Assembly: GCA_013397435.1 (NCBI GenBank)
Contig: VZRG01000285.1
Coordinates: 310,001 to 374,000, forward strand
DNA length: 64,000 bases
Direction of reading: 5' to 3'
Source: Erythrocercus mccallii
Taxonomy: Eukaryota > Chordata > Aves > Passeriformes > Dicruridae
Under the pieces are notes generated by a model. That model was not told the origin of the DNA. It saw only the letters and a list, made by a program, of their open reading frames with translations, and searched no databases. The translations under genes and the position numbers were made by a program. The number at the start of each line of letters is the position of its first letter. Position 1 is the first letter of the stretch. This document shows positions 41,171-53,997 of the stretch, in pieces.

Positions 41171-44100
41171 TGAGAGTTTTTCATTTGTAAAGGAGATTGC
41201 TTTTAGGTTCAGTATAAACAAATAGACACCGTCCTTTTCTTAAAGGTAGTATACAACTGAAAGAAATACAATTTCTGTAATATAGGCATGCATGATAGGA
41301 GCCAGTGTAATATTTTTCATTGAATGGCTTTTGAAGTGTTGTAGTTACAGCACATGCTTTTCTTGTTCACCTCCTGGCAATGTCATACCCAAGTGAGCTG
41401 GGGGAGCTGTTTGCAGAGTGAGAATCCTGTGCCTTCCTTCTGCTCTCTGATTGTAGAAGGCATTTCCTTTTACTCCCACGCCTCAAGGAAACCTTGCATC
41501 TTTCCAGCAGAAAGAGAGACTCAGTTCATGTGTCTAAGGGAATCTCAACACCTTCTGTTCCTTGTAAAAGTTGTCTAGGCTTGGCAGAGGCTTGACTGCC
41601 CCTCATAGCAAAAGGCCTTGTCTAATCCCCTCTGTTGGCTTCAGTAGTAGCCAAACTCAGCTGTGGGGAGTGCAGCCCAAATCCAGTTCCTTTCTTTCTC
41701 TAACCTCTCCCCGTGTTCATTTTATGCTCTTCTGCTGTCATCCCATTCATACCTATTCTGCACTCTCAGCCCTGTTACTGTATTTTTCCTTTCACCATTT
41801 ACATTAAAATATTTATCTGGACTTTTGTGACCCTTTTCTTTCTTGCTGATGATGTTTGTGATTTCTTCCAGCAATTCCCTTTTGATAGTGTCAGCACCCA
41901 AAGTTCTGCAGTTGTTGAGCAGATGTTTTGTAGGAGTTACAAAATAGCCAAGGTATCTGGAAGACAAAGGTATTCACTTTGCATAGTGAAGCAGTAGCAA
42001 GGATTCTTTTCAGTAACATAGTGAGTGGAAATTCAAGAACCATAGCAAAAACTTTTGGCACTGAGCCACCAGTGATGAGTAATTACATTGGCTGCTGCTC
42101 TGGTAATTAACATATAAGGGATATCTACATGGGAGATTGCAATATAATGTGACACAAGTAAACCAACACTCCCTTAAAACGTTGGATCCTTTAAGTTGAG
42201 TGCAGTGCAACTGTGCCTTAAGCCTCCACTCAGACAACATCTGTATTATTTAAAATCTCATGTCTGGATCCTAGGTAAACCTGTAAGTCCATCATAAATC
42301 TATTTAGACTGTTATTGTAAATGTTACTTCAGGTGTTTTTAAAATTACATTTTTAGTGACATTAGCAGTATTACAATCCAACCAAATACTGAAAGAGCAA
42401 TTTTCATTGTTTATTACTACTGACCTATTATAAGAAACATAACTTTTCTATGTAAATATTAATTGTTTTGTTTAAACCTTAAAGATCTTACTTTATTCTG
42501 AATGTTAAATTAGCATCCATGCAAGAAGATCTAGGACTTGAAAAGAGATCTGTGATGTATTAAATACTAACTGAAATTACTCCACCCTGATTCATGATAA
42601 TTAGTAGGAATGCATGTCTTGTTGGAATGTCACTTTTTTTCTTGTGCTTTAGTAGATTTTAGCTGTAAAAGCAGCATCAGTCTGATTTTCCACATAAGTT
42701 ACCTTAACATGTTTTCACATTCTGATCAGTTCAGACTTGTTACTTTTCCCCACTGTGTAACATCCAAAAAATTTTGTGGTGAAGCAGAAGTAAGCTTGGA
42801 TCTTCTCTGTATGGCTAAAATGAATCAATACAAAGGAGAATGATGAAACTTAGGAAACTGACCTTTATGTGAACCAACTGCTGGTGTTCATGAAATTTGA
42901 ACTAAGACTCAGTTTTAGGAAGACTGTGAAAGAGCTAATATTCTGAAATGCTGACAAAAAGGAATCCACTGTGAAATGAATGCCTGTCTGCCTGTCTGAC
43001 TATCAAAATTAAAGCAGAGAAGTAGAAATTTATTGCCACCTGTCCCAGAGACAAATATGCGAGATAGATGTGCACTGCTTTCTCCAGGATGACATCTGGA
43101 GGAGTGTGGTGCGTTGACCTTGGCTAGATGCCAGGTGCCTTCCAAGTCACTCTATCACTCCCCTCCTCTGTAGGATAGGGTGGAGGAAAATAAGAAAGGA
43201 GAAAATAAGACGGAAAAAAACCTTCCATGTCAAGATAAAGGCAGTTTAATAAAGCAAAAGAAAGGCCATGTGCAGAAGCAGAGGAAAACAAAAGATTTAT
43301 TCTCTACTTTCAATCAGCAGGTGATGTCCAGACACTTCCCAGGAAGCAAGGCTTCAGCACACAGTGTTTGCTCCGGAAGAGAAATATCATAATGGGTGCC
43401 CCCCACACACTTTTTCTCTCTGAGCCTTCATTACTTTTATTGCTGAGCAGACTTCATATGGTATGGAATAGCCCTTTGGTCAGTTTGGGTCAGCTGTCCT
43501 ACCTGTGTCTGCTCCCAACATCTTGCCCACCTCCTGCCTGCTGGTGAGGTGGGAATGTTGAAGAGACAGCTGTGACGCTGTGCCAGCACTGCTCAGCAGT
43601 AGGCAGAACACTGGCGTGTCATCAACACCTTCCTAGCTACCTGTGCAAAGCTCAGCACTGGGAGGGCTGCTCTGGGGAAAATTGTCTCTTCCTTGGCCAG
43701 ACCCAATACAAGGAGCACTTACTGGCTATCAAAGTTATTGCAAAAAGAATTGCTCTGTCAGTTGCCCTAATTCCACTTAAATACATGGAGATTCTTACAG
43801 TAATTAACTGAGCAGAACTTTGGGTGATTCTTTGAGGTGCTTGTGCTTACTGTACATCAAAAATTCACAGAAATAAAGATGAACATTTGTCTTTCAATCA
43901 GAATATTTTTTTCCATTTTTGTCTCACTTTTACTTAACTTGAGAAGATCAAATATATGTGTACTTAACATTCATTGCAGGGAGAAAGCTTTATGGAGGTC
44001 TGTGAGGACATTCCAACAGCGCTTGGATGTAGTTGGTAGTATGTCTAATTGTACACAAATATTGAATCTTTGTTAGCTGCAATTCTCCTGTTAAAAGAGA

Positions 44101-46250
44101 GGAGATTAAGCAAAAATTTCAAACATTATCCTTGTAATTTAACTCATTTAATATATTACATTTTTTGTGTCTGAATTTTTCTTTATGTGAAAAATTTTAT
44201 AGATTGCTATCTCTTAATGCAGATTTGAATATCTCTTAATGCAGATTTGACTGTTGCCAACAATCACATCATGCAGCCTTAGCAGTTGCTTTTCACATGT
44301 GGTTCCCTTTTGCAAAATCAGATCTCAGTTTGGGAGTTGCAATTTGTTGACTGGCCCCTAACTAAGAGCTAGAGTTGAAGGTGGTGTTTTTACCTAGAAA
44401 GTAATAAGACATCCACTATCACAGCATCAATCTAGCTGTACCTTGGGGCACATCACATACTAATCTCTATGAAAATCAAAGGTTGTGATATCCGAATTTG
44501 GGATTTTTTAAGCACAGCATAGAACAATGTATTGTAGTGACTGTTTTCTAAGTAAAGAAACCTTCTATATGATACATCAGTCTTTTAAATATAAATTACT
44601 TTTGATTTCATCTCGTGCTTCAGAGTACATACCCCATTTTCCAGTACTGATTTTTGGCATGTTAGTTTCTGGGATCCAAAGAGAATCCTTCTGGACTGTT
44701 TTAAATCATGCTTGAAGGAAGCAGTTATTCCACGCTAAGTAAAACATAGGCTGAGATTCTCTCAAGTTTCCTCTCTAGTTTCAGGGAGATTTGAGGCATT
44801 ATGTTTAGCAAATAGCAAACAGTTGAGACGGACGAGGGCAATCTTCCTCAAAGCTGTTGCGTTAGACTGAGACAAGACTGCATCCATGTACAAATGAAAA
44901 GTTTATCTTTGCAAGCAGCAATGCTATAGTTTGACTATTTTTCAATTAAAAGTTGGATTCCATAGTGCACTGAATCTGTCACAGTGAAAAATGTAGGCTG
45001 ATTGTTAATGATACTGCTCTATAATTATTGCTATTATACAGTCCAGATACTTCATGAGGGCATGATCCCCTGATTCTATTTGGTTTTGTACAGACCGCAT
45101 AAGAAGCAATTCCTGAGCTCTAAGGTTGGTAAGCTAAGTATAAGACTCATGCAAGTAGATGCAAGAAGCTTTTCTGTTGTGGCTCTTGGCGTTGCTGAAA
45201 CTAATCTGTCACAATGAGAGCTGCCCCCTTTTAGCCTTAACATTGCACGCTCATTCTCATGTTTTGACATGTCAGGTGTTGAATGACTAAGAGTGAGCTT
45301 TTTTGTTAAAGAAGGTGGTTTTCAATATTAAAAAAAAACCTTTTAAAATATTTTCTTAAATTTATAGAGGGTTTAATAAAAAATTGCAACACATGATTAT
45401 TAAAATATATTGCTTTCTTTAAAACAGAACAATTAAAAAAAACCCTCCACAAAATAACTTTTAATGTAATTTTAGAGTGAAATGATTACTTGGAGGTGCC
45501 TGTGGTATGGAATTCAGAACCTTTTTCCCCAGGTATATATAATTATAGATTGAAGAGAAAAATAAATTGGTGTAGACAGGTGTTCTCCCACAGCATCACC
45601 CCCCTTAGTGGACTGATGATAAGTGAATACTTGTAGTTGGAGACAAAATTCAAGTTTCAATGTTTCTTCTCTGGTCAGATGGCTCATAAAGGTGTAAAAC
45701 ATATACCTTTGTCTGACCATCCATCTATTTGCCAGAAACACACATTTGGCACTCTTATTATCTTAGCCACAACTTAGACAACAAAGACCCATTAAAAGAC
45801 CCCTTTTAGATGCTAATTGAAATATTTAGATTGAAAAATTCCATTTTATTTTAGAACTTTACTGAATTTTTTCTGCTGTTCAAGAGAATAAAATGAGGGA
45901 AACACAGTACTTTGTCTGTATTCATTACTCTAAGTTATTGTGTTACTGAGAACCACTGGAGCTCCTATGCAAGAGTAAGGACTTGCCATTTGGCAGCAGA
46001 TCTGATAAGCATGTCAGGGCATGGCTTTTGCTATTGTCAGGAAGGAAGTGTGAAAGTTTGGCTAACTAATCAGCTGCTATTAAAAATTCAGTCAGTTTGT
46101 GCTTGTTTTCTCCAGGGAGAGTTGTTAAGAGTTCAGCAGCTAAATTTGTCAATTTTGTGGATTTTTAAATTTCTTTTCTCTGGTAAGATTCAATCTCTCA
46201 CTTCTGGATTACATTGAGTGTGGAGGCTGTACCCCTAGAGTGCACCAATA
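41171..46250. other. Non-coding DNA, no gene recognised
   Basis: Anonymous sequence with short chance ORFs (up to 101 codons, 45912-46217). It includes a 22-bp-period duplication at 44209-44250, a purine-rich stretch at about 43170-43310, and a very AT-rich patch at about 45310-45440. Confidence 0.55.
44209..44250. repeat. Two-copy tandem duplication, period 22 bp
   Basis: ATCTCTTAATGCAGATTTGA occurs at 44209-44228 and again, identically, at 44231-44250, separated by AT. Identity of the copies suggests a fairly recent replication-slippage duplication. Confidence 0.95.
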
Positions 46251-46328
46251 TTCCTTCCTTCCTTCCTTCCTTCCTTCCTTCCTTCCTTCCTTCCTTCCTT
46301 CCTTCCTTCCTTCCTTCCTTCCTTCCTT

Positions 46329-46360
<32 letters not shown>

Positions 46361-46390
46361 CCTTCCTGCCTGCCTGCCTGCCTTCCTCCC
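46251..46390. repeat. (TTCC)n microsatellite with TGCC interruptions at its 3' end
   Basis: TTCC units run without interruption from 46251 to about 46343. TTCC and TGCC units are then mixed to about 46382 before grading into C-rich pyrimidine sequence. The plus strand is almost pure pyrimidine and the minus strand pure purine. All six-frame ORFs here (GRKE-type or SFLP-type repeats) are artefacts of the repeat. The interruptions at only one end are typical of a tract that expands from its pure end. Confidence 0.98.
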
Positions 46391-47189
46391 CCACTCCCTC
46401 CCCAGAGCTGCTGAAGCAGAGTGGACTTCTCTTCCAGTGGTGCTGCCAGCACCAAAATGTGCTGGTACACTTATGCACTTAACCACCGAAACTTAGAGTG
46501 ATGATTAACCTTTCGGTTATCTCAGTGACCTTCTTCTGTATCCTGAGACCTCACTGCATTTCAATATGAAGGGTAGGAAATGTAATTTGGTAAATTGTAT
46601 ATGGGAACTGGTAGGAAAAGGCTGGAATGAAGAGGCTGAGGAAAAGAACAGTAAGTACAAGGAAGATTCCCGTGAGACAAGGACAGAAAATGCAAATCAG
46701 TAAAGAAGGCTGGCAATTGATAGTTGTCCTGGAGAACTGGATCCTAATCTAATGTCTGTTCAGATGAAGAAATCTTTTATTAAAAAACCAGATTACATGA
46801 GGTCTACAGTAAAAGTGAAACCCTCATATTACTCTTTGGCTGGAGAAGCCTGGAGGCAGAGAAGGCAGGAGGAAGAGCAAAGGTGAGATAGCTCTACTGT
46901 GGGCTGTTTCCAGCCTGAGACATACTGGGCTTTGTACATGGTAGTTTTTTTCTGTTTGAATGTCATTTCTGCTAACAGGGACTTGTGTTCTCAAAGGACA
47001 ACAGATCCTAGAAAGTGGAGGACCATTCCTAAGCCTGTGTAGAGAAGCCTAGGCCTACTCCTTGTCCTGTATGGGCAGGAGGGGAAGGGGAGAAAATGGT
47101 CACCATCTTCTACAGCAAGAGCTCCCAGTCCTGGAGTGCTCATATGAAAGAAAGGATCTCCATGAAAGTGAGTTAGTTGTCAGTGCTGT
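46391..47189. other. Non-coding DNA, no gene recognised
   Basis: Anonymous sequence just downstream of the TTCC tract, purine-rich around 46610-46700 and 46850-46890. No feature is recognised. Confidence 0.55.
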
Positions 47190-47400
47190 GCAGTGTTCCC
47201 GGAGATGGAATGCTGGAGCAAGATGTGCAGTCGGTGAGGGGAGGCTCAGCATGGGCCATGGCCGGGGCGCGGTGGCGTGGGCTGGCTGCTCCTGGCCTGT
47301 CCAGCCTGAGCTAAGCCTAACCCAGCAGGAGCAGCTCATTCCAAAGCAGGGGCTGGAGGGAAAGCAGCCTGCCGGGCCCAGCACAGCTCCTGAAGGAAAA
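47190..47400. other. Small GC-rich patch
   Basis: About 200 bases are clearly GC-rich in an AT-rich window, with a small cluster of CpG dinucleotides at 47231-47276 (inside the words GCCGGGGCGCGGTGGCG). Open frames cross it on both strands (47062-47424 plus, 120 codons; 47100-47384 minus, 94 codons), as expected where stop codons are rare. No domain is recognisable. It is smaller and has fewer CpGs than a typical CpG-island promoter. Confidence 0.6.
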
Positions 47401-50400
47401 GAGTGTAAAGCTATAGTTTTGTAAATTAGTCATTCCCTGCTTGTCTACATGGGCACAGTGTGCTGTTCTATCTTTAATGAAAATATGGGTTGTTAAACTG
47501 CTGCTTTGCAAGTGGGAGAATTAGGTTTCTTGTTTTAGCCCCAGAAAACTTGATATAATTACCTGTCGGTTCATTCTGATGGCTTGAGTTTTTGTTGTAA
47601 TTCCCATGAATTTAAACCCAACCCTCACTGCTGCCAATGGCAACAGGATTACACCTGTGTCAGCTGACCCAGAAGAAGTGTGTTTTCATTACCCCACAGA
47701 GGTATGCTCTGATTTAGTGAAGTACTTCATAACCACAATAGGTCAATAGGAAGTACACTTGAACAAATACAGTGTTGCATGATGCTGAATAGTAAGGAGA
47801 AACAGTGTTAGGCATCTCAGAAGAACCCCGGACGAACAGATATTTTTAACCTTATTAGCTCTGTGCCTCAGCTTCCCACTTGTAAAATGGTTTACAATTA
47901 AATGAACCAAAGGGTTGTTCGGAAAATAAATTCATTAATGTTTGAGAATTATTCAGATACTATGCCATGGAGTGCAATAGACTATCCCACAAGTAAATGA
48001 AAATTCTCTGTTCTGTAAAATACATTTTGAAGTGAGTATGAACTGAGGAAGATGGAGGACCACTCTCTGAGTGGTGAGAATAACAAAAATACTGAAGAAC
48101 TGCCCTGTTCCTTTGTTGAGCATCATCTACCTCAGTTGTGGACTGAAGTGATTATTTCGTGGGGGAAAAATTAGTAATGTAATCACATAATTTAAATCCA
48201 TATTGCAAATTCTGAATTTAAGAGAATGAATTAAGATTATATGTGCATTAAGTCCTGCCTCAGTTGCTGCCACGAGTCACCTTTTTCCCACATTCGTTAA
48301 CTTTGCTTGAGTTTGCAACAGCTCTGCTCCTTTAAGCTAGTGGGTTTTTTATATAACAATATAAGTTTATCTATCTATCTATTTGTATATTCTTCAAAGT
48401 CAAGCTATCAATTGAATTAATTCCACGAGGAGTCCTTACAGCATATCTGAAATACCTTAAAAAAATCTGAAGCAGCCTACAAAAAAATCAAGATAAAAAA
48501 TTAAAAGTAAAACCAGTTAAATTTGATAGTTGGAGGTAATTTTCAGTATCACACCTGAGAATTCAGAGACAGAACAGCCATTACTGCTAGTGGTAGCTGT
48601 CTGGCCTAAACCTCTACGTTGCACTATATCTTTACAAATATAAATATATAAAGTGCACTAAAGTACTTCTCAAAATCTTCTGGTACAAAAATTACTTTTT
48701 GGACTATGTCACTGTGGAAAGTCTGGGCTCTGTTGGCTGTGCACCTAGCATCCCTCAGGAAGGAATAAACAAGATAAAATGGTTGTCATTTTTTCCTAAC
48801 TGCTCTTAGTCTGCAGCAGGACCTTACATATTCTCTTTGCATCAAGAAATACTTCCACAGACACAAGCTTTGAGTCCACAGGGTTGAATCCAAGAGTGAT
48901 CCTCCATCCCTGGACCAGAGACATCCCCACGAACCTCTATCCTTTCCCTGGTGGCAGCTGTGGGTTGGAATGGGTAAGAATTCTTTTTAGGTAACTGCAC
49001 AGATGGTGTTTCCTAACCAAACCTTGCATTCTCTCCAGGATAAATGGGGGGGAAGGTGACCACCACATCATGGCCACTTTTATGCCAACAAAGAGTATTC
49101 TGTTTAAGTGGCTTCCTTTGGGGTCTCGACCTGAAAAACCTACTCTTAAACAGATTAATAAAGCAAGGGCATGAGCCCTTAGTAGGCAAATTATCTGTCC
49201 ATCTGACCCAGGTAGTTTCACATAAAGAGAGATGAGAGGCACCATTAGACAAGATAGCCAATATTTCATTTCTATCCTGGTATTCCTGAGTGGGTTTTAA
49301 AGGAAATTAGAGACAAAAATATTGGACTATATTTCTCTGGTTTAGTTATGTTACGGCACTGCAATGCAGTTTTATTTTGGATTTTGCATGTGACTTTACT
49401 GATTTGTGCTGTTTTATTGTTACTAGAAGTATTTTAGTTATATTAATAATTAAGTCAGATTAGGCTGTGAAGACTTCCTGACACATAATAAACCCTTTTA
49501 CTATTTTTGATATTAGAACAGAAAATTAAAGATATTCTATTTCTGAAATAGTAAAACAGAGTCTTATCTTTCCAAAGTCTATGTTGATTCAAAACAGCTC
49601 ATGGAAATGATGCAAGTAGAGCACAGCACAACTGAGGAAATGCTGGAAATGGAACATGATATTCATTGGCTTATGTTCCTCAGCAGTGCCTGTGGAGTAG
49701 CCATAAATGTGCTCAGGAAGAAGGCAAAGCTTGAACTCACTCAACTGCCCGTGTCTTTCCCAGTAGGATTTAGCTAATCAATACATAAATACATCTACAT
49801 AGATGTAAGAATTTTGGCAACTTCACCAAAACCATGATCTGCTTGATTTCACTGATCATTTGAAGTAGGCAGACTTCAACATCATTTATGTTGAGAGCTG
49901 TTTGTGCAGCAGCTACTTGTGAAAAATGTGCCATTTGCTTAGAAAATGTTCAAGATTAAAGTACGATACAGTATTAGTTGATTTGTTCAGGGAGCTTTTC
50001 TTTCAAAATTGTTGCTAGTTCATGCTCAGAAGATATATGCTAACTGGTCTGGTCTCCTGAAACACAAATATCTATCTGGGAAGAAAAAACTTGTATCAGC
50101 TGGGCAGATATAATTAAAGTTTCAGGCTTACTTCATACCCAGGTGGAGACTTTGAGGGACTTAAGGGAATTTAGTGCTAATCCAAACCTAGTATCTCCCA
50201 ACTGATGACATGATGGGCAGCATGGAACTGTAATTGGAAGGGCATTGGAGGGGGACCTGGAGAGATTATAGAGGAGCGAGAAGAGAGGATTAGACAAGCA
50301 CAAGAATAAGTACAGCAACTTCAGAAAATTACCTAATGTAATGCAGTCCTTGTGTCTTTGTGATATTCAGAATCCTAGGCTTGTCAGAGAATACAATACC

Positions 50401-53089
50401 ACACACCTTTCACTTCTGTTCTAGAAATCTGCATCTGAGAATGCCAACTGTCAAAGCCTTTACTAGCTAAAGGAAGCCGCTTAGGAAGGTGTAGGCAGTT
50501 CAGGTGACAATGCCTCCTGTTAATCCTACCATGTATTAGAATCATCTATCCTTATCTTGAGATCTGTCAAAACAGGTCAAGTGATCAAACTTTGGGATGC
50601 TTATCTGTGCATCATGTGGCACATGGCCTCAAAGACATGGGCTCCGTGATCTACCGACACCCACAGATCTTGCTTATTGTTCACACAGACTCTTTGAAAG
50701 GATTTTTGGGAAGGTTCCCTTTAATTGAAATGGCATCTTCCCCATCTTAGAATTTCTCTCTGCCACGTCATATAATCATATATTCCAACAAGTGCTCAGG
50801 AGCTACTACTAGGGATTAAGTCAAAGCTTCCAAGCATGTGAATCCTCCTTTCATGACTTTGCCTCCATCTCATTTTCCTTATGTTGCTTTCACATTATCT
50901 TCATCTCTTCCAATACTGCTTTACTTTTCTTTCCTTTTATAGGTGCTTTTCTCCCTGATCCTGTCCCCTCAAATAATTTATTTCCTGTCTTTGATTTGGA
51001 ATGGATCTGTATGCTTTTCTCTTAATGCCAGTCTTCTTGCCTCTACCCGATGATTAGCAGTCTTTCCCAGGCACACTGTGAGTACAATTTGGCATGCAGC
51101 AGAGCACTAGTCTCAAGGAGCAGACACCGCCCAGAGGAACAGCATGGGACATGCCATGAAGCCAGATGAAATCCAATATGACCACCTGAGATCCAAGTCA
51201 GAAAAGGCAGGTTTTTAAATTAAGTATTGCATTGCAAGGTGAGGGAAGGAAGCTAATGAAGCCTGTTCCCTTAGAATAAAGGGTGTGACATGGCATATTT
51301 TTTCTTATTTTACTATTACTATAATCTTTTTAAGTAGTTGCAGATGAAAAATGGTGTCACTCTAGTTGATCCAAGAAGACAGATAGAAACTTAGGGTCAT
51401 CTGATAGCTCCAATGAGGGAAGAAATTCAGATGGGTGATTCTGTGAAGTAATCTTTTTTGTTGATAAAATCCTGTTCTGCTGGCACATAGGAAACATCAG
51501 CCAGCCAGAAACAGTTCCTCTGTTCTTAGCACTAAACTCCATGTAGCAGCATTGCCAGGATAGTCTCTAGACTTCTCTCACCTTACACAAACTTCTAAGG
51601 CTTGCTTTCTGCTCATTGCTTACGTGCCTCCATCATGCTTTCAAGCAAGATGCAGCAAAAGCATTCTCTTAAATCAATTTATTTTCTGACGTCATCTTTT
51701 ATTTTCCTTTGGTTTCGTTTGGATTTTTTTGTTTGCTTTTTGTTTTTCTTCTTTTACAGCTTTGCTATGAATCTTTCTGATGACTTAAGTAAGCATAAGA
51801 AGGCTAACAATGTACTGCTTTTTTTGCCTTTAAGTGCTGCCTACATTTTATGGATGTCTCTCTGTCTCAGCTACACCTTCAATATACTGATTTTTTTTTA
51901 AATCTTTTGTGGTGATAGAACCCAAAATTTTTCAGGAAAGGCACAGTTTCCACCCCATTCCTGTCAAGTAGTTCTATGTTTAGGAAAGATTCCTAGGCCT
52001 GGAGTGATGGGGTTTTTTCATCAATGTTGTCACATTGTACTATTGGGAATGACGTAATAGCTTGGCTAATTAAATTCTAGTAATATGCACTTATGTGGCT
52101 GATCAGTACTAAAGCTATTCATTTTATAACATTTTAATCTTTAAAATGTTAGAAAAGCTATTTGAAATGAGTGGCTTACTGTAAATGAATGGACGTAGAC
52201 CACAGTCAATAAGTAAAGTGCTCATTCACCAAAGTGCTCTAGCAAGGTTATATTTTGTTAAGGATTTTGAAGCTGGACATAGTGTTGAATTGAAGCCCAT
52301 CAGCCATTTCTGTCATTTATTTAGATTTGCTAAATGACCTGGAAGGAGATTCAAATGCCAGCAAAGGGGGTTGGGCAGAAGTACTACCAGGCTAGTCCTC
52401 AGCTCTCCTACTGATGTGTTTTGGATGCCACTGAAGGCAAAATGCATCACGTTATGGGACCCACACCTTACATCAAAACCTTGCCTTTGTTTTCTGGTGC
52501 TTTGAATGTGAATTGATGCAGTGTATGACATGGGACTTGTGTTGCCCCGTAAGAAGATGGAATGCAACCCAAGTACACACTTAGATTATGCTGATGCTTC
52601 TTGGAAGATCAACTGTTTGGCTTGAACTCTTTGTCCACAAGTTTCCTGCAGAGGTAGCAAGCACTTGTTAGTGACACCTGGGAGAGGAATACACAAGATA
52701 AAATATGAGTCAGCCCACAGCATGTAACTTTTCAGGTAATGTTTATTAAATACTATCTTTATTTCAAAGCAGTGCACTGGAAGAACAGAGAAATTACTTC
52801 AAAGCTTCAGTGATAATTTTTGTGTTATATTTTAACAATGTGTTTTATCACTATTGCTCACTATAGATTTGCTTCAAATATTAACCAGATTCTGGCTATA
52901 GTAGTTAGGTGAATTGTTTGTGGGATCAAAATCAAACTAAACGTTTAGAAAATTTTCAGCAAGAGATTCCAGTTAATGAAAGCACCATTTGTGATGTGCT
53001 AAAACATGTATACACATAGGTATTGCCCCATTTATCAGACATGAGAGCTAATTACCTCATCCACTGCTATATTTCTTCCATCCTCTGCA
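47401..53089. other. Non-coding DNA, no gene recognised
   Basis: Anonymous AT-rich DNA. Overlapping opposite-strand frames at 48937-49269 and 49044-49235 have no domains. A pyrimidine-rich stretch lies at about 50840-50965. No RNA gene or mobile element is recognised. Confidence 0.55.
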
Positions 53090-53420
53090 TTTCAATTCCC
53101 AATATTAACACATAGGTGGTCAAGCTGACCACTGAATAGCCTACATGAGCATGAATGCATTAAATAATTTAATGTTAGAAGAGTTTATTAAACTGCCACA
53201 TTCTAATCAGCATGCGTACCTGCCTTCATTAATCTTGCACTGGTCCATGGTGTGTCTCCACAGCCGACATAGAGTGTGCTAATGTTAATAGGAGCTCTTA
53301 ACAAACAGGATCAGTTAATCAAGGAAAATTTACTATTAGCCACATGACCATGCATACCGAAATCTAATTACGATCAGATTTAACCTCTTCATTACTGTAT
53401 TCATCCAAATATTTTTTGTT
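53090..53420. promoter_or_regulatory. Candidate conserved non-coding element
   Basis: This is a complex, repeat-free block with clustered homeodomain-like cores: TTAAATAATTTAATG at about 53160, CATTAATC at about 53228, GTTAATAGG at about 53284, GTTAATCAAGG at about 53316, and TAATTA at 53365-53370. There is no competing ORF. It looks to me like the core of a deeply conserved enhancer, but that is pattern judgement and not an alignment. Confidence 0.35.
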
Positions 53421-53882
53421 ATCACTTGTGATACAAAAGTATTCTAAACTGAGGCGTGATTATACTCATTTGAACAGGAAATACTTACATCAGCTCACAT
53501 TTATTAAAATGGGAGATTTTCTTTTTGCCATGTTTTTAGTGTATAATGTTATATGGATTATATTTATTGCCGAAAGTGAGAAACCTAGTACCTCATTTTC
53601 TCACCCAAAACCTGGCTACAGAAATAATTGCTAGAACAGAATGTTGAAAAATAATCTTCACTATTCTCGATTAATTCAGATAGAATTTAGCATTTGGTAT
53701 ATTGTCAGTTAGCTCTGGATGTGGTGGATATAATTCAGAATATACAGGGTATTTACCAGCCAAAATATTTAAAGTTCTTCTGATATCAATTGAACCATAT
53801 TATTTTATACTTGCCTATTTCCATTAGATCTTAGACTGTGATAAGCAATTAAACTCCATCAGAGGCCATGATTCTTTGAGTT
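53421..53882. other. Non-coding DNA, no gene recognised
   Basis: One 72-codon frame at 53416-53634 contains a hydrophobic stretch but no recognisable family. Nothing else is seen. Confidence 0.5.
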
Positions 53883-53930
53883 AGTTCACAAAATGCAAAA
53901 GGTTAGAAGGGACCTCTAGAGACTTAGTTC
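53883..53930 (-). mobile_element. CR1 LINE 3' tip, reverse orientation, degenerate
   Basis: The words CACAAAATGCAAAAGGTTAG and AAGGGACCTCTAGAGAC match the reverse complement of the extreme 3' end of CR1 elements (the common reverse-strand form is a CACAGAAT-type repeat followed by AAGGTTGGAAGGGACCTC). Only about 50 bases are recognisable. Similarity is lost at higher coordinates, where the 5' part of the element should lie. Short length keeps confidence moderate. Confidence 0.6.
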
Positions 53931-53978
53931 TTGATAAAGAAAGGGTAAATGGAGATAATTCTGTTTTAGAGATCTCGA

Positions 53979-53997
53979 TTTATTTTATTTTATTTTG
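53979..53997. repeat. Short (TTTTA)n run
   Basis: About four TTTTA units in TTTATTTTATTTTATTTTG lie 50 bases beyond the CR1 tip. It is a minor microsatellite. Confidence 0.75.

Noticed and set aside
46198..46486. Five overlapping ORFs encoding GRKE-rich or SFLP-rich repeat proteins
   Set aside because: They are translations of the TTCC microsatellite in different frames and strands.
47062..47424. 120-codon plus-strand ORF
   Set aside because: It lies in a GC-rich patch where stops are rare. A long frame is also open on the other strand, and no domain or initiation context is recognised.
51760..51788. 29-bp segment between a strong polypyrimidine-CAG acceptor and GTAAGC
   Set aside because: It is too short for a typical exon. 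Acceptor-like sites are common in pyrimidine-rich DNA.
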